Positions 33,367-46,503 are shown, counted from the first letter of the stretch. The stretch: 64,000 bases of DNA from Rhodamnia argentea (GCF_020921035.1 NC_063156.1:5580001-5644000), one strand, 5' to 3'. Program-made: numbers and translations. The notes: generated from the letters alone by a model not told the origin.

Positions 33367-36300
33367 ATGTTCGACCTCCTGTTCGGGTGGCGAAAAGCTT
33401 CCAAATGGTAGTTTCGTGCGATGTTTTTTCCTGTCAATCGTGTCTGTTTCATCGTTCCTTTTAAATTTGAAGCTGATGGAGACGTCTAAAGACATGGTAG
33501 TGTTTGGTAACATACGCCCTTTGTGTTGCAGCAAGAAGGTGATCGGAAGAGTGCAGTGCCGGCTGAAGCTGCTGAAGAACAAGAGGAGTTCGATCGTGAG
33601 GCAGTTGCGCGAGGACGTCGCTCAGCTCGTCAAGAACGGCCACGAAGATGTGGCGATCGAGCGGGTACGTAGTGGTCGGCCTGAATCTTACCAATTCATG
33701 CTTTGAGCATATAGTGGCTTTTAGTATATAGTATACTGTTGAGGGTTAAGTCATTCCCCTGTTGCTTCCCCTGTTTTATGCTCCTTTCTTACAACAATTG
33801 CTTGAGGGTGAAGCTCCTCCATTGCTTGCCGGTTTCGTTTTCCTGATAAATGTGTATAGCCGATACATTCTCTTTGTGGTTTTCATCAATTAGAGCGTCC
33901 GAGCAAGCTGACGGAAAATGAATTTTCCAATTTCTGCAGTAGTGTGGCGCCACTGGATAAAAAGTATCAATCCTCTCATTTTAAGAACCAAACACAGCTC
34001 CTTGATTTTGTCCACTGAGATGCAAACTTGAAGAGACCTGATTGAAATTTAGCTACTTGATAGAAGGATTGCTTCGTCATAGTCAAATGAGTTTTTGTCG
34101 TCTTAAGAAGCTCCTTTCGAGGAAATAAGTGAATATTTAGCTTCTTAGGAGTGTCAAAGCATTGGCTGCGCTTCGAGGAAATAAGAAGAAAACTTTTAGT
34201 GAGGAATACGCAATAACAATTTGGGGTAATTTATGGGGTTCGGATGGGAGATGATGAAGAATGTTTAACCAAGTTCATTGAGCTGTAGCAACTGCGAAAG
34301 TGCGATTCTGTATCTGCTTAATGACTGCCGGTCTATTTTTTATCAGGCTGAGCAGCTATTCAAAGATGAAAGCATCATGGCTGTCTACGATTTGCTTGAT
34401 CAATTCTGCGAATTTGTTATTGCCAACTTGTCCTACATTCGCAGGAACAGGTACTTATCACTTCTGCGATTTTTCTATGAAAGCACAATTTCTGCTAAAA
34501 TCAACCTTCGAATATTGTTACTTCGTGATTGTAGCCTCCCGCTTTTCTCATCCGCAAAGATTCTGCTCTTGTAAATTAATCTTCTCAGGGACTGTCCAAA
34601 TGATATCAACGAAGCGGTTTCAAGCCTCATCTTTGCATCTGCAAGATGCGGGGATTTACCTGAGCTTCGCGTGATCCGGAAGCTCTTTGGAGAGCGTTAT
34701 GGCAACAGATTTGCTGCAACTGCCGTAGAATTATTCCCTGGAAATCTCGTGAACCGTCAGGTCGGAGTCATTACAACCTTTATTTAATGACCATTGAATT
34801 GTTTATTTAAGTTCACTGATGTAGTTAATGGCATTCTGCAAATGCAGATAAGAGATTACCTCTCCATCAAATCAGTGCCCTATGATGCGAAGCACAGATT
34901 AGTGGACGAAATTGCCAGGGAATGCTTCCCTAAGCCCGAGATCTTAGCGATCGAATTTTCTTCGGAGCTGCAAAGACAGGTAACCGTAACATCATTGTAT
35001 GGAAAGATGGGCATATCTTCTTTCGAAGCTGACGGTTTCTTTTTCTTTTTTTCCCTGGAATATTCAGATGAAAGAAAACATGGAACAGAAATTGATGGAT
35101 AAGGAAATTACAATTAGCCATGTCAGTATCGAAGAATCTCGAGTACAGGTTTCCAGAGCTAAAGAGATTGGAACAGAAGCCGTAATACATGTTGACTCTG
35201 TAGCAGCTGCACAGGAACTTCAGGCTACACCATCTCAATCTCATCCTAAACTACATCAAGATGCAGCAGATACTTTTGTATGTACCTCTATTGTTTCTTG
35301 GCCTTCCAGCAATCTATCGGACTCCTCGCTTTCGCCAAGCAATCTCGCATTGACTGGTCCTGAAGGAATTAAGAGTGCCACTTCCATTCAAGTAGCTTCA
35401 GAACCGAAGGATAGATATAATAAGCACCTCATCCTCTTCAAGCAATTCACCTCAATTTCCTGAAGGAAAGGTAGTCTATCTCGATGATGTTGAGGAATTT
35501 CGGTCACTCCCCAAAGTGGATGAAAATGGGCAAGACCAGAGGCTATTCAAGTTCAAACCTTCACTCGGCCTTCAAAAAGGTACACCTGAAGTTGAACTTG
35601 ATCAGGTTTACATTGAAGAGTACGAATCATCAGATGAGAAGAAGGCGACTTCAAGGAGCTCCAGGAAAAGCGAGGCGCCATCTGGAAATAGGTCGAGCAG
35701 GAGATCACTGTCCCGAGACAACCAAAGCATCGAGGATTGTGAATTTGTGGTCTACTACGACAAGCCTGGAAAGAACTCGATTCACAAGCTCAGCCATAGC
35801 TGCCAGGGGAAGCATCCGAAGATGAACCATGCCGAAGAAAATGGTCAGTCGGTTTCTTTGAGGCAGAAAGCAGGCCAAAGTTTCAGTCCTGACTCGGGGA
35901 GTCATTCCAGCTCGTGCAGGTCTAAGTATGTTTCAGCGAAGTCGCACCGTGACTCCAGCTCTAACTGCAAAATAAACAAATGTAGCTTGGAAGATCCATG
36001 TTACCATTGTACCGGTGACCAGAGCCATCTTGCCGGACTTCAAACCCGTCTCGACAAAGTGGAGACTTTGATTGAAGGCTTGTGCAACTGTCCAGGTCTT
36101 ACGAATGAGAAACTCGATGTCAAGTCGTCTTCAATACCACTTCAACAGAAAGGAAACGGCTTTGAAAATGGTTCTGCTGTATATAATGTTTTCACCTACA
36201 GGAATTCCAAGCTCAATAAGAACAACATGCACAAGGAAAGTACGGCTCAGGGATCCGATTCTTCAGGAAGCGACACCACTACTGTAATCCGAGGTCTCAA

Positions 36301-36529
36301 GGATGAAGTTCTCTCCCCCTACTCAAGAACCATGACGATGCCCCCAGAACGGCGAAAAGATAAGCTCAAGGAAAAAGTTCCTCGCTCGAATTCGTGTCCG
36401 ATTCAATCCCCAACCCATGTCCATCCCAAGTTGCCCGACTACGACGATCTGACAGCCAAGTTTGTGGCACTCAAGCAAGAGTACTGGCAAACGACTAGGC
36501 CTCGCGGTCGGAAACAAGAAGCGAAATAG
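33367..36529 (+). CDS. IST1-like ESCRT-III-associated protein (Regulator of Vps4 activity)
   Basis: Exons: 33367-33407, 33532-33664, 34347-34450, 34589-34760, 34848-34979 and 35068-36529; all five introns are GT-AG and the phases agree. The IST1 (Ist1/DUF292) domain fills residues 1 to about 185, with KCKKVIGRVQCRLKLLKNKR, FCEFVIANLSYIRRN, and LPELRVIRKLFGERYG. The long tail is Ser-rich and disordered and carries KVVYLDDVEEF. The C-terminus has DYDDLTAKFVALK, a close match to the MIM1 motif of human IST1. IST1 proteins bind ESCRT-III and VPS4/LIP5 at multivesicular bodies. The last exon needs either loss of one A (35422-35423) or an extra 124-nt GT-AG intron (35278-35401) to stay in frame, giving 680 or 639 residues. 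A 17-codon uORF starts near 33219. Confidence 0.92.
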
Positions 36530-38242
36530 AGCGTGGGAGTTCGGCACATCTGTAGCTTCTTCATTCAGAAAAAATTTCCATTTGTCAACAATTTTTTCCG
36601 TGTCACTAGGTGTTCTTGATTATCCTTCCGTAGCGTCTTTCATTCGGAGAATCGATTCTTTGTACAGATTTTGGGGAGTTCTGCATTATTAGATTGGATT
36701 GCATTTGTTTCTTTCTAACATGCTCAAACGTTTGACTCGAACACAAAAAACAATCTTGTCAACCGACAACCGCGAACAGACCGCTCAGCACCTCATTGAA
36801 ATGAATCGACGAGGGTTGGATGATGGACGGTGGAGCTATCCGACTTCAAGCGCAAGTGAAAGCGATGCGGAAGGTCGGCCCCTCAAAAGCGATCCAGGAG
36901 AAAAACAAGGCAAAGCTGTGGGCCTAGAGAAGATTTTTGAACTCTTCCATCAGTCTTCTCTCTTTGGGCCATGTAGTTTAAACCTAATTGCATTGGCAAA
37001 TACTATCTCATGAGCAGTCTCTTTCGGACGCATATTGCCGCATGCGAGCTAGACATAATTAGAGGTGGCAAACCGGTGGATAGGAGTCGACCTCGAAGTA
37101 GGTGGATTTGTGTTCCGTTCGTTCCTAAACGCGGAAGAGTACATGTTCTAGATTCTTGGAGACGCGTATGTCGGGTTCAGGTCATTTCGATGTCGAATGA
37201 TTTCGCTTTATTCGGATACCGGTCATTTGGGATTGCATTAATTGAGGACCCGTTCTTCTTTGGTTTCGATTTCGGTGTCGACTTCAAATACTCTAACTTG
37301 TCAAACCCTTCTATTCGGCCTTTTTTTTTTAATGCTAAATCGATGGATTTATCGTCATGTATTATTCTACGATCTTTATGCAATCATTCTATTCGATCTA
37401 TGAACCTCTAAGATTGAAAATGTTCGTGGCATTGTCACTCACGAATGCATAAGCTAGGACTTAGCACTACGTAGAATATATGACATGTAATAAAATGACA
37501 AATTATCTCGACAGTATAAATTGTAGATATAATAGCTCAAATAATCTATGAACTTTGGTTTTATATGGAAAGTCGTCCCTGAAACTTTTAATTTGTGTAA
37601 CGTGGTCCCCAAAATTTGGCCCAATATTCAATATCATCCATCGACTTTTAATTTGTTTAATGTAATTCATGAGCTAGGTTTTGATGGGTTACATGTTCAA
37701 ATATAATTCACTAATATTCAATCTTATCCCATTTCTCTTCCTTTCTCTCTCCACCGCTAGATTCAGAGTCACCGAGCCACCACCACGGTCTCCACGGCAA
37801 ACCCCGTCGCTGCTCTGGCGGCAAAAGGTGGTGAGGGCTGCGGCGGCGATGCTGAGGTTGGACATGGTTGGGTGGCGGCACCGGCACGGTCAAAGAGGGA
37901 CACGTATTATGCTTTATTATTTTTTATGGTACTTCATTTTTATGAGTGAAAGTTATTCGATCTAAAACCTTAAAATAAAAATCACCAATCAGCGTCTTGG
38001 CGTTGAAAGAAAACATAAGTGATTTTATAATCACTTTCCTTTTTGTTTTTTTTTATAGAGTGGCACATAAACCGTTTTTACAAATGTCTCATGCATATGG
38101 ATAACAAACTGTACTCCGCATTAAGATATTTTTCGGTTCCATCAAGGAATTTACTCAAATTTTCTTATATTTGCAATATGCTACACATGATTATTTATAC
38201 ATGCCTACTTTGGAAAACTGCAAAAATGAAGGTATGTTATCC
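36530..38242. other. IST1-like 3' UTR and intergenic; single-arm relative of the 21.9-kb hairpin MITE
   Basis: About 37545-37690 matches one arm of the 21897-22322 hairpin ('cccctgaaacttttaatttg', 'aacgtggtcccc'). A GC-rich patch (about 37750-37900) yields overlapping frames without domains. No gene is called. Confidence 0.5.
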
Positions 38243-38878
38243 AGGAAAATTATCCAAAAAGTCCTAAACCTATTGTAGCTTTATCAATTCAGTCATAAAC
38301 CTTTCAATTTTATCAATTTAATCCTATATCTTTTCTCATTTTGCCAATTAAGTCCATCGGGCCAATTTCAGCCGAAAATAATTGACGTGAACATCGGTTG
38401 TCCTATATGACATGGTCGGCGGTGACGTGGACCACTATCGATAATATTTTAATATTTTTTTCAAATTTTGTATTTTTATTGTTTGTTATTTTATTATCTA
38501 TATTTATTTTCACTTTTTTCTTTGCTTTTTTTTTTTATTCGACGAGGACAACCTTGCCCGCGACCACGAGGCCTCACCAACCTCTAGTCGGGCCTGAAAA
38601 AAGGAAAATAAAAAATAAAAAAATTCAAGAAAATAATAAATAGTTTGAGAAAATATTAAAATATCATTAAATTTGTCCATGTCAACATTAGCCTTTTGTC
38701 GGTCATGCCGCGTGGGACGGCTAACATCCATGTTAGCAATTTTCAGGAAAAATTAGGCCGGATAAACTCAATTGGCAAAATGTGAAAAGAGTTAGAATTC
38801 AATTGGCAAAATTGAAAGGTTTAGAATTGAATTGACAAAAAATACAATAGGTTTATGACTTTTTGAACAATTTTTTCT
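38243..38878. mobile_element. MULE-like long-TIR element with about 9-bp target duplication
   Basis: The ends AGGAAAATTATCC and (inverted) GAAAAAATTGTTC continue as 'aaaaagtc.taaacctattg' in both arms. The flanks ATGTTATCC (38234-38242) and GTGTTATAG (38879-38887) match at 6 of 9. No transposase is present. Confidence 0.7.
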
Positions 38879-38887
38879 GTGTTATAG

Positions 38888-39999
38888 AGTCATGATTCGT
38901 TTCGAATCTCATCTTGTGATTCAATAATTTGATAATTCATAGTTGGAATCTCAATTTCACAACTACGAAGTGGATAGAATTGCCACTAAAGGCAGCTTAG
39001 TCCTCTTTCGGGGCACTCCCAATAAATTAATAGAAACGTGAGGACCACAGCTCCAACATGAACATTTTGACAAAAACCCATGAGTCCAAAGGCATCGATT
39101 CCCAAACTTTTTATCACATCCTCCCATCAACCAAAATGGGGCAACGCGGTTGAGTTAAGATAATCATTTTGTTGTCCCACTCCAAAACCTTATTATATAC
39201 ACGTTACATTTCGTATCTTTCCGAAGCTCTATCCTTATTGGGTTTTGGGAAAACCTAGGTTTGTTTGAGCCAATAGCACGTAGATACATCACAGCTTTCT
39301 CGATCAGGAGCACTTGACGCGAACCTTTGTAATCCGTATAGATTAGTGAAGTGGATTAATGATGTAATTGCACCGACGTGCTAAAGTTGCGTTTTGACTT
39401 AGGGTTTTTATAACAATTTTGGTTAAAAAAAAACATTGGTACAAAGGAGAATTGCTTTTACGTGGGTCTTCTCTTCCTTCTGAGTTCCTAGCTAATCGTA
39501 TCTTGCCACAAGGCGTGAACGTCAAGCAAGGTTTTTAACACTGAATTTTTTATTCTTGTTTTCTTTTTCGTCATCTCGTTTTTCTATTGGCTACGAGAAA
39601 AGGTGAATAGTTGAATGATTCATCTTTATTCAGGGGATTATCCAATACTAATGTACTAATGAAGTTCTCTTACCTTCGATCTAGGTTTTAGGTCACGGAT
39701 CTTTATTAAACACGTCGAAGATATCGATGCTTAAACGTACTTACACCCATGTGAGTATTTATAAATTTGAGTGATTAGATTTGCGGATTGTCAGCTCTTT
39801 TAAATTGACATCACGATTTCCTCCGACAACCGAATCTTTTAATAGAGAATGAAAATCGTAAACACCTTCTATGTCCCCGATCGGACTCGTCACATCATGT
39901 CTCACTTAATTTGCATTTGCGTTGTAGTCTTGTGGTTTTTAGCATCACATTTCGCTCGGCCAAATTATCACTTAGCTTCTTAGGTTAGGTCCATTCAAG
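38888..39999. other. Intergenic, no gene seen
   Basis: AT-rich. The sequence around 39180-39600 has an LTR-like look ('gagattttgt..ccgtat' with T-rich 3' part), but no TG/CA ends or duplication could be fixed. Confidence 0.4.
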
Positions 40000-41297
40000 G
40001 GGAAAATTGTTAAAAAAATTCTAAACTTATTGTTTTTTTTGCTAACTCAATCATAAACTTTTTAATTTTATCAATTCAGTCCTAAATATTTTATATTTAT
40101 GTCAATTCGATATTAAATTATTTTTTGTGCCAATTTAGTCCTAAACTTTTTACGTTTGTGCTAATTCAATCTATCCCGCCAACTTTGATTGGCCGCTAGT
40201 GATGTGGATGCCCGCCGGTGATGATGTGGGCGCCGATACTGACATAAATAAATTTTATTAATATTTTAATATTTTTTAGATTAAATTTTCTTTTTTTTCT
40301 TTTCTTCTCTTTCTTTTTTTGTTTTTCTCCTTTCTTCCTCCTCCTCCCCCTTCTTCTTCCTCTTGTTGTTGCCGGTGTGGTGACCAGCCGGAGGCTAGGT
40401 CGGCAAGGTCTACCTTGCCGGCTAGTTGGGACCTAGCCTCACCGGCGTCGGGGAGGTCGGCTAAGGTGAGGTAGGCCAAGTTGCCGTCCATGGCGAGGCT
40501 CCCGTGCCATGGAAGGTGAGGCACGACCTCTAGGTGAGGTCGACTAGCCATGGCGAGGCTTGCCCTTGATGCGACCAACTTCGCCCAGCCATGGTGAGCG
40601 TAGATCCGGGCGAACACCAACCAACACAGGCATCAAATAGGAAACTTGCAAAAATAAGGGCAAAAAATCTGGGTGATGTCACTTGCGGACGAGCTGCGCC
40701 CAATCGCAAGCATGATGTCATGAACTCCCATCTTTGTGGACCAAATCCTTGCTCTTTGCCTTAGCTAGGGTGAGCCTTGCAATCCATGGCGAGGCCGCCA
40801 TGGCTGGCCGACCTCACCCAAGCCAAATTTGGGCGAGGTTGCGCCTTGCCATACCTAACCTTGCCCGGTGCCGGCGAGGCTCGATTCCGACTATGGTCAA
40901 CGAGGTCTAGCCTACCTCGCCGGCCTAGCCTCTACAAGGTCACCACACCGGCAACAACAGGAGGTAGAAGAAAGGGTAGGAGATCGGGAAAGGAGAAAAA
41001 CAAAAAGGGAAAGAGAAGAAAATTAAAGAAAATTAAAAAATATTATTTGAAAACATATTAAAAATTAAAAAAAAATTGTTCACGTCTTCCCCGGCGTCCA
41101 TGTCACCGCCGGTCGGCATCCACATCACCACCGAAAGGTCAAAGTTGATTGGATTGACTAAATTAACAAAAACGCAAAATGTTTAAGATTGAATTGGCAA
41201 AAAAAAAAAGTTTTATGACTAAATTGGAAAAATTAAAATGTTTAGGACTGAATTGGCAAAAATACAATAGGTTTAAGACTTTTTTGATAATTTTCCC
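40000..41297. mobile_element. Large MULE-like long-TIR element with about 10-bp target duplication
   Basis: The ends GGGAAAATTGTT and (inverted) GGGAAAATTATC continue into long inverted arms ('ttctaaacttattg' / 'caataggtttaagac'). The flanks TCCATTCAAG (39990-39999) and TCCATTTAGG (41298-41307) match at 8 of 10. The GC-rich core (about 40370-40960) is itself partly palindromic ('gaggctaggtcggcaagg...'), with a unique stretch at about 40610-40750. The long frames on both strands are core artefacts. Confidence 0.75.
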
Positions 41298-41307
41298 TCC
41301 ATTTAGG

Positions 41308-42130
41308 AAATCGAGAAAAATTTATTGATCATTTTGGTCGGACTCAAGATGCTAACCAAGTGAAGCTCGAGATTCCGAGACCTCACACCTGTTGACCCAT
41401 TGAACACCTCTATCTATCCCTACCAACTTCGGGCATATCTTATATCGCAAATCATAAGGCACGAGGTTTAAAAATTACCTACAAGAATGATCATTCAATC
41501 ATTCGAGTCCATGCCACCTGGTAACTCACCCGCCATTCAATCTAGAAAACTATAAACGAGAGATTCGGATTGAAAGAGCCTTGCATGGCATTGGCCCTCG
41601 AGTTCAAGGTCTTGCATGAGCCACCTTCTCCTCCTAACCCATCCATACTCAGTGATGTAAGTTCTCGACTCATTATTTTACCCTAATCATCATCTCAGGG
41701 GAACCGACTTTGGTCACTACATGACAACCAATGTGATGCTTAATGAGGGATTAAGATAAGCAGCTGAATTAATCTAAGCGATCGGAGCGTATTAGGCGAA
41801 TTCGCCACCCCGGAGAGGTCTTGATCACGCAAGACTTGAAGCTTTCTTAATTAGCAGATAACTCGTTCGTACCAAAGTCATTAGAATATGGATTCAGACG
41901 GCTGAAAGGGATGCTTAAAGTTGTGTTTTTACTGACAGATGGGTGGATTTCCTTCAAGACATAGTATTCAATAATTATTTCAAAGCCTGCGTCGACGTAT
42001 TGCGTGAATCTTCACTTTGAAGCTTCCGAGCGAATTTCTTCACAGGTGCGCATGCCAGATATAGCACACCTATCCGGTAGCTCCAAATTTTTCCCCTCCC
42101 CCACGAAGAATGGTAAAGAATTATGGACTA
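41308..42130. other. Intergenic, no gene seen
   Basis: Mixed composition, no domain-bearing frame and no clear repeat boundary. Confidence 0.4.
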
Positions 42131-43305
42131 TGACTGTATTTGTTTAGCAAAAATGAGTTATTTTTGGAAAATATTTCCTAGGAAGTCAATTTCCAAAAAA
42201 ATGACTATATTTTCCGGTATTTGGTTGAAACATGAAAAAGACCAGGAAAATACTTTCTGTTATTTGGGATGGGAAATTGGATTTAATTTTCCTCCATGCA
42301 CTTCATTTAATTATTTATTGTTTTTCTGTTTTTTTATTTTTTATTTTTTAAAATGAAATTTTAATATTTTTAATTATTTTTCTTTTTTCCTTTTTTCTCC
42401 TTCCTCTTTTCTTTTTTTCTTTTTAATGTTTTTCTCTTTTTTCAATTACATTTTTCTACTGGTCGCCGGCCTCGACGACGGCCAAGGACCGCTGACATGG
42501 GCTCACGCGAAGCCGATGATGGTTCCCCTGGCCTAGCCAAATTTGGCGAGACCTAGCCTTTATTGGGGCGGGCGGCTACAACTTGGCCTAGCCTCGATCG
42601 AGGCCGACGGTGGCGGGCCTAGTCTCGCTCGAGGCTGGCGATACCTGGCGGTAAACATGGCCACGAGCCGGTTTGGGCCCGAAATTGGTCCGTTGATCGG
42701 GACCGCCGATTTTGAACCGGAATCGGCTTGGCCCCTCACGGGACGATTACTGATTAAAAAAATTTGAAACCGGCCCAAAATCGGGACCGTCCCTTCAAGG
42801 GCCGGTTTCGGTTCAAGCATGACCACGAATCGGAACCTCCGATTCATGAAACTGAACCGGCGGTTCACGGCCCATGGCCATGTCAACCCTGGTGGGCCTC
42901 GCTTGAGGCCGGCGATGCCAGGCCTCACCTGGCCGCCCACCGGTTGTGGGCGTGGCCGACGACCAACGAAGAAGGAATATTAAAAAAAAAAATTAAAAAA
43001 TTTAAAAAATAAATTTCATCTAAAAATAAAAAAAATAAAATTTTCTAATTTTGAAAAAATAAATAAAAATGAAAAGAAAGCAAAAAAAAAATAATTAGAA
43101 AAAATAGTTGAAAGAGAAGAGGAATGAAAAGTGTGCAAAATATTTTCCTCTTCTCAAAATGAAGAAATCATTTTCCTTAATTTTAGAAGGTTTTTTTATT
43201 GACCGGAAAATATTTTCCATTGACCGCTCATTTTTCGCCCTCCACACACCAGAAATTGAGGAAAATTGTTTTCTGGAACAATATTTTCTGTGAAATATAT
43301 GGGGC
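42131..43305. mobile_element. Foldback element of the GTTTGTTT family with a nested insert
   Basis: The left arm begins 'gtatttgtttagcaaaaatgag' and the right arm ends 'ttttctgtgaaatatatgggg', with the shared 'ggaaaatattttcc' words of the 18.6- and 20.4-kb elements. About 42655-42890, rich in 'aaccgg/ccggtt' (gccggtttcggttc), looks like a second repeat nested in the GC-rich core. Confidence 0.6.
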
Positions 43306-46128
43306 CTATAAGATTAAACTATTAGGTGGAAGAGAGTATCCGTATGATCGTGATATTGACCTTTAATCCAAAGATCACAGCGTATGAGACAACTTTGGCT
43401 TTTCTTGCATGTCTCGACATTAAATTTGCAATAAATACGATCCCTGTAAGGCATGGCTACCAAGAGGGATCTTACCACTTGGTGATCCGTGTCGTTTAAT
43501 TCGTGGGATGGAATTTTCGGCACTCATCAAGAGAAAGGGGCGAGTAGTCCATGTCACGAGGGCATTGGCTAGCATTGAATCCACTAGGAAATGATAAAAA
43601 TGGACGGTGTATTTTGTTCTTTAATGAGCCTTACTCTGAACCCATCAAGTCAAAACTCTCTACCATCATCTCAATAGACAAGGAAATTCCCGGGCTCTTA
43701 CTGCTAATACAAAATTAACCCTGTAGGGATTGCGTGCTGATCGCACACGGGCCATCGCAGCCTAAACTTTCCAAGCATACCCTGAAAATAGATCTTTGGA
43801 TTTAAACCTATGTTTGGATATAAATACCAAATTTATTATGTCTGGTTCACGCATAATATATCTTGCTTATCTTTGGTTTGGATTCGAGCATTATAGACGC
43901 ATGCACGTTGTTTCCAAAGCTACTTTTTCCATGGTTTCAAAGGGGAAGGCAACGCCTCTTTCTGCTGCCCCTTCGAGCTTATCCATAACAAAGCAAACCA
44001 TATAATTATTGTCATTGATGGGAGAAGATATTTCTGGAAATACGCATATAATATATTCCTCTTTTTCGGCAGGATGAATTGAACGCCCTAAAGTTGTCAA
44101 AGATAATAAAGATGGGCGGTAGCATCATAAATCATAACATCGATGGACCTTGCCATTCATATGATCCGAGACTCAATGTCAGGCGCATGAACAGATCGGA
44201 CCAAATGATTTAAGCACAGACTTTGTTGCCTCCCTAGTCAAAGCAAGAAATGAGTAAGCAAGGGTAGTCGATTTTAAGATGGGTGAGTTTCAAATATGGA
44301 ACTTGGAACTTATCTTATCCAGGCCGGTTCCTTGTCTTTGGAACAGGGAGCCGCCCTTATAGACCGTGAAACCAACTTTGCCGGTTCCAGGGTCAACTAG
44401 AACTGGCCGATTCTTCTTCATGTCTTCTTTCCGGGTTTCATTTTGATTTTTGATTTTTTTTTTTTTGGTTTCATCAGCTAAAAGATTTCATAAACTTCTC
44501 TTTTTTTTCCGGCCTTGCATGAAAATGAGACCATCATAGTGTAACTCTTCGAATCAGCAAAATAACCATCACGATCCAAGAAAAAGAGATAACTTAGGGT
44601 TAGTCCTAGTTCAATACCAGCTCGATCCCACTCCACCCAAAAACTATCATGCATAACCCAAGACCCATCGGAAAGGCAAGTTTTTCTCCATAATTTTTAC
44701 ATGGGAATCCCTAAGTTTTTCAAAACTAGTCTACAAAATCAAATATACAGATTGTTATAGGGTGCCGAATATGACCCGCTTATTTAATACCTCTCAGTAA
44801 TCTATCACGTCATTCGGTATATCGATTTTCGCGGATCATGCTTAACAAACCTTGTATTGTTATTTAGTTAGTTACGTGATCGATTATATCTCTAACCGCG
44901 ACATTACTAAAATGAGGGGAGTTCATAAAATATCTTCGGGGAGATGTTGGGTACTGGGTTCCCCCCTTCCAAAAAGAGAGAGAGAGAGGCTCCAACTTTG
45001 TCCCTATGTTATTGAATGGTTCTAAAGTTCAAATCTAGAGACTCTCTCTCTCTTTCTCTCTCCCTCCGGACAGATATTTTTGATGCGGGCCCACGAAGCA
45101 GGAAATGGAGACACGTGTCCCCTCCCGTCAGGCCCCCGCCCAGGCTTGGAAGCAAAGGACAAGGGAGACTCTCGCAAGAAAACAAATGATTAGGAAGGGA
45201 AGGAAATGATGGTCGGACCACCGACACGTGCCGATTCTCACCGACTTTTGCGTGGGGCACCGTTATGGGTGTTGACTTTTTCTTTTTCTCCCCCATTTTT
45301 CTTTTGGGGTTGCTGGCCATTTTTTCAGCGTCCATGCACCGAAAGTGAAGCCCCCCGCCCGCCCCCCACCAACGTGGAACACTCATCTCAGCACAAAACC
45401 CTAATGACGTGACCCGTTTTCTATACGGTTCTCTCCAATTTTTGTTTTCTTATTTAAAAAAAACCAAGATCTTTATGTCCGAAATAGTTCGAGATCTCGA
45501 ACTTTATTGAGGCTCGATTCGATTTTGGAGAATCACAACACGCTGAAACGATAGTTTTAATCGTAGATTTATCTATGAACTTGATCCACAATTTGGAGTG
45601 ATTCGCAACGGATCTTGATACTTCCAAATAAACTAGATCATAACCCTTCGCACATGGGTTCAATGGTATTTTATGCCGTGGATATTGGGGTAAGAGGTTA
45701 GTAACACGTGGGCCTCTAGCTTCTAGTTTCTAAAGAAATCGACCCTTACTCATTTAAAGATCGATTTTTTTGTCATTTTAGCATTCAATGGCGAAGGTAC
45801 GCGTCTGGAGACATCAAGCCCAACAAAATTTAACATCGGCAGCACGATTTTCGTATCTGTTATGTCTACGCTAGGACGTTCTCGATTCGGCTCGGTAAGT
45901 TCGGAGTGGAACTCGCGGACGTCGCTCTCGACCCTCTTTTGGGGCTCGGTTCATATGCATGAAATTTTCAACCTAGGGCTCACCAAACATCCTATGATAG
46001 CCCTTCCCTTCCTTAAGTAGGCTTAATGCATGAGAAAAAGGCTATGGAGGGAGAAAGATAGCCAGCTCATGGCTTTTGAACAAGTGCAATTATTGGAAAG
46101 AAGCCAATCCTCGCGACCTCTTCAGCTT
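43306..46128. other. Intergenic, no confident gene; several CACGTG boxes
   Basis: Short frames only. About 44310-44420 repeats 'ggttcc/ggaacc' words. CACGTG occurs at 45112, 45225 and 45705. The 125-residue minus frame at 45009-45386 ends in a CT-repeat-encoded Arg/Glu run and has no recognisable domain, so it is not called. Confidence 0.45.
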
Positions 46129-46133
46129 CTAAT

Positions 46134-46498
46134 TGTTGGAGTTGGTGAATATTATGGGGACTCTTGTTTCTCATACCGAATACGCTCACGTGAACTTAGA
46201 GAAGCTGAAGTGTTACCCAACGACATGTGACCCATGCGCGTGGAATGCGGGAGTTCGGGAGCAGTGCCCCCGACACGGGTGTTCCGCTACCCGGTCAGTG
46301 GGCGGGGATTCGGGGGCGGCGCCTCCCGATGGGGGTTCCATTGGGTAATCTCGTGCGTCATAAAACGAAAAATATAGTGAAATCTCTTTGCGGGACATAA
46401 CTCTAATTTTGGGGTGAACCTGGATAATCTCGTGCGTCATTCCAATTTTTCTTAATTTTTTGTGTGATCGTCTGATTCGGTTTTGGTAAATCCCTTCA
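46134..46498 (+). repeat. Solo LTR (copia-type) with perfect 5-bp target duplication
   Basis: A 365-bp unit starts TGTTGGAG and ends CCCTTCA. It is flanked by identical CTAAT at 46129-46133 and 46499-46503. It contains a GC-rich palindromic patch (about 46255-46330) and a T-rich 3' part, like many plant copia LTRs. With no internal region, it is what LTR-LTR recombination leaves behind. Confidence 0.85.
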
Positions 46499-46503
46499 CT
46501 AAT

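Noticed and set aside
36699..37411. Two plus-strand frames of 104 and 133 codons after the IST1-like gene
   Set aside because: No homology that I recognise, no splice signals linking them, and repeat-like sequence nearby ('gaggtggcaaaccgg').
40276..41061. Long frames in the 40-kb region
   Set aside because: They are readings of the GC-rich core of a long-TIR element whose ends and target duplication are visible.
42543..43012. Frames of 74-126 codons on both strands
   Set aside because: They come from 'aaccgg' repeats nested in a foldback element.
45009..45386. 125-codon minus-strand frame
   Set aside because: No domain; one end is an Arg/Glu run encoded by a CT microsatellite, and codon use looks random.
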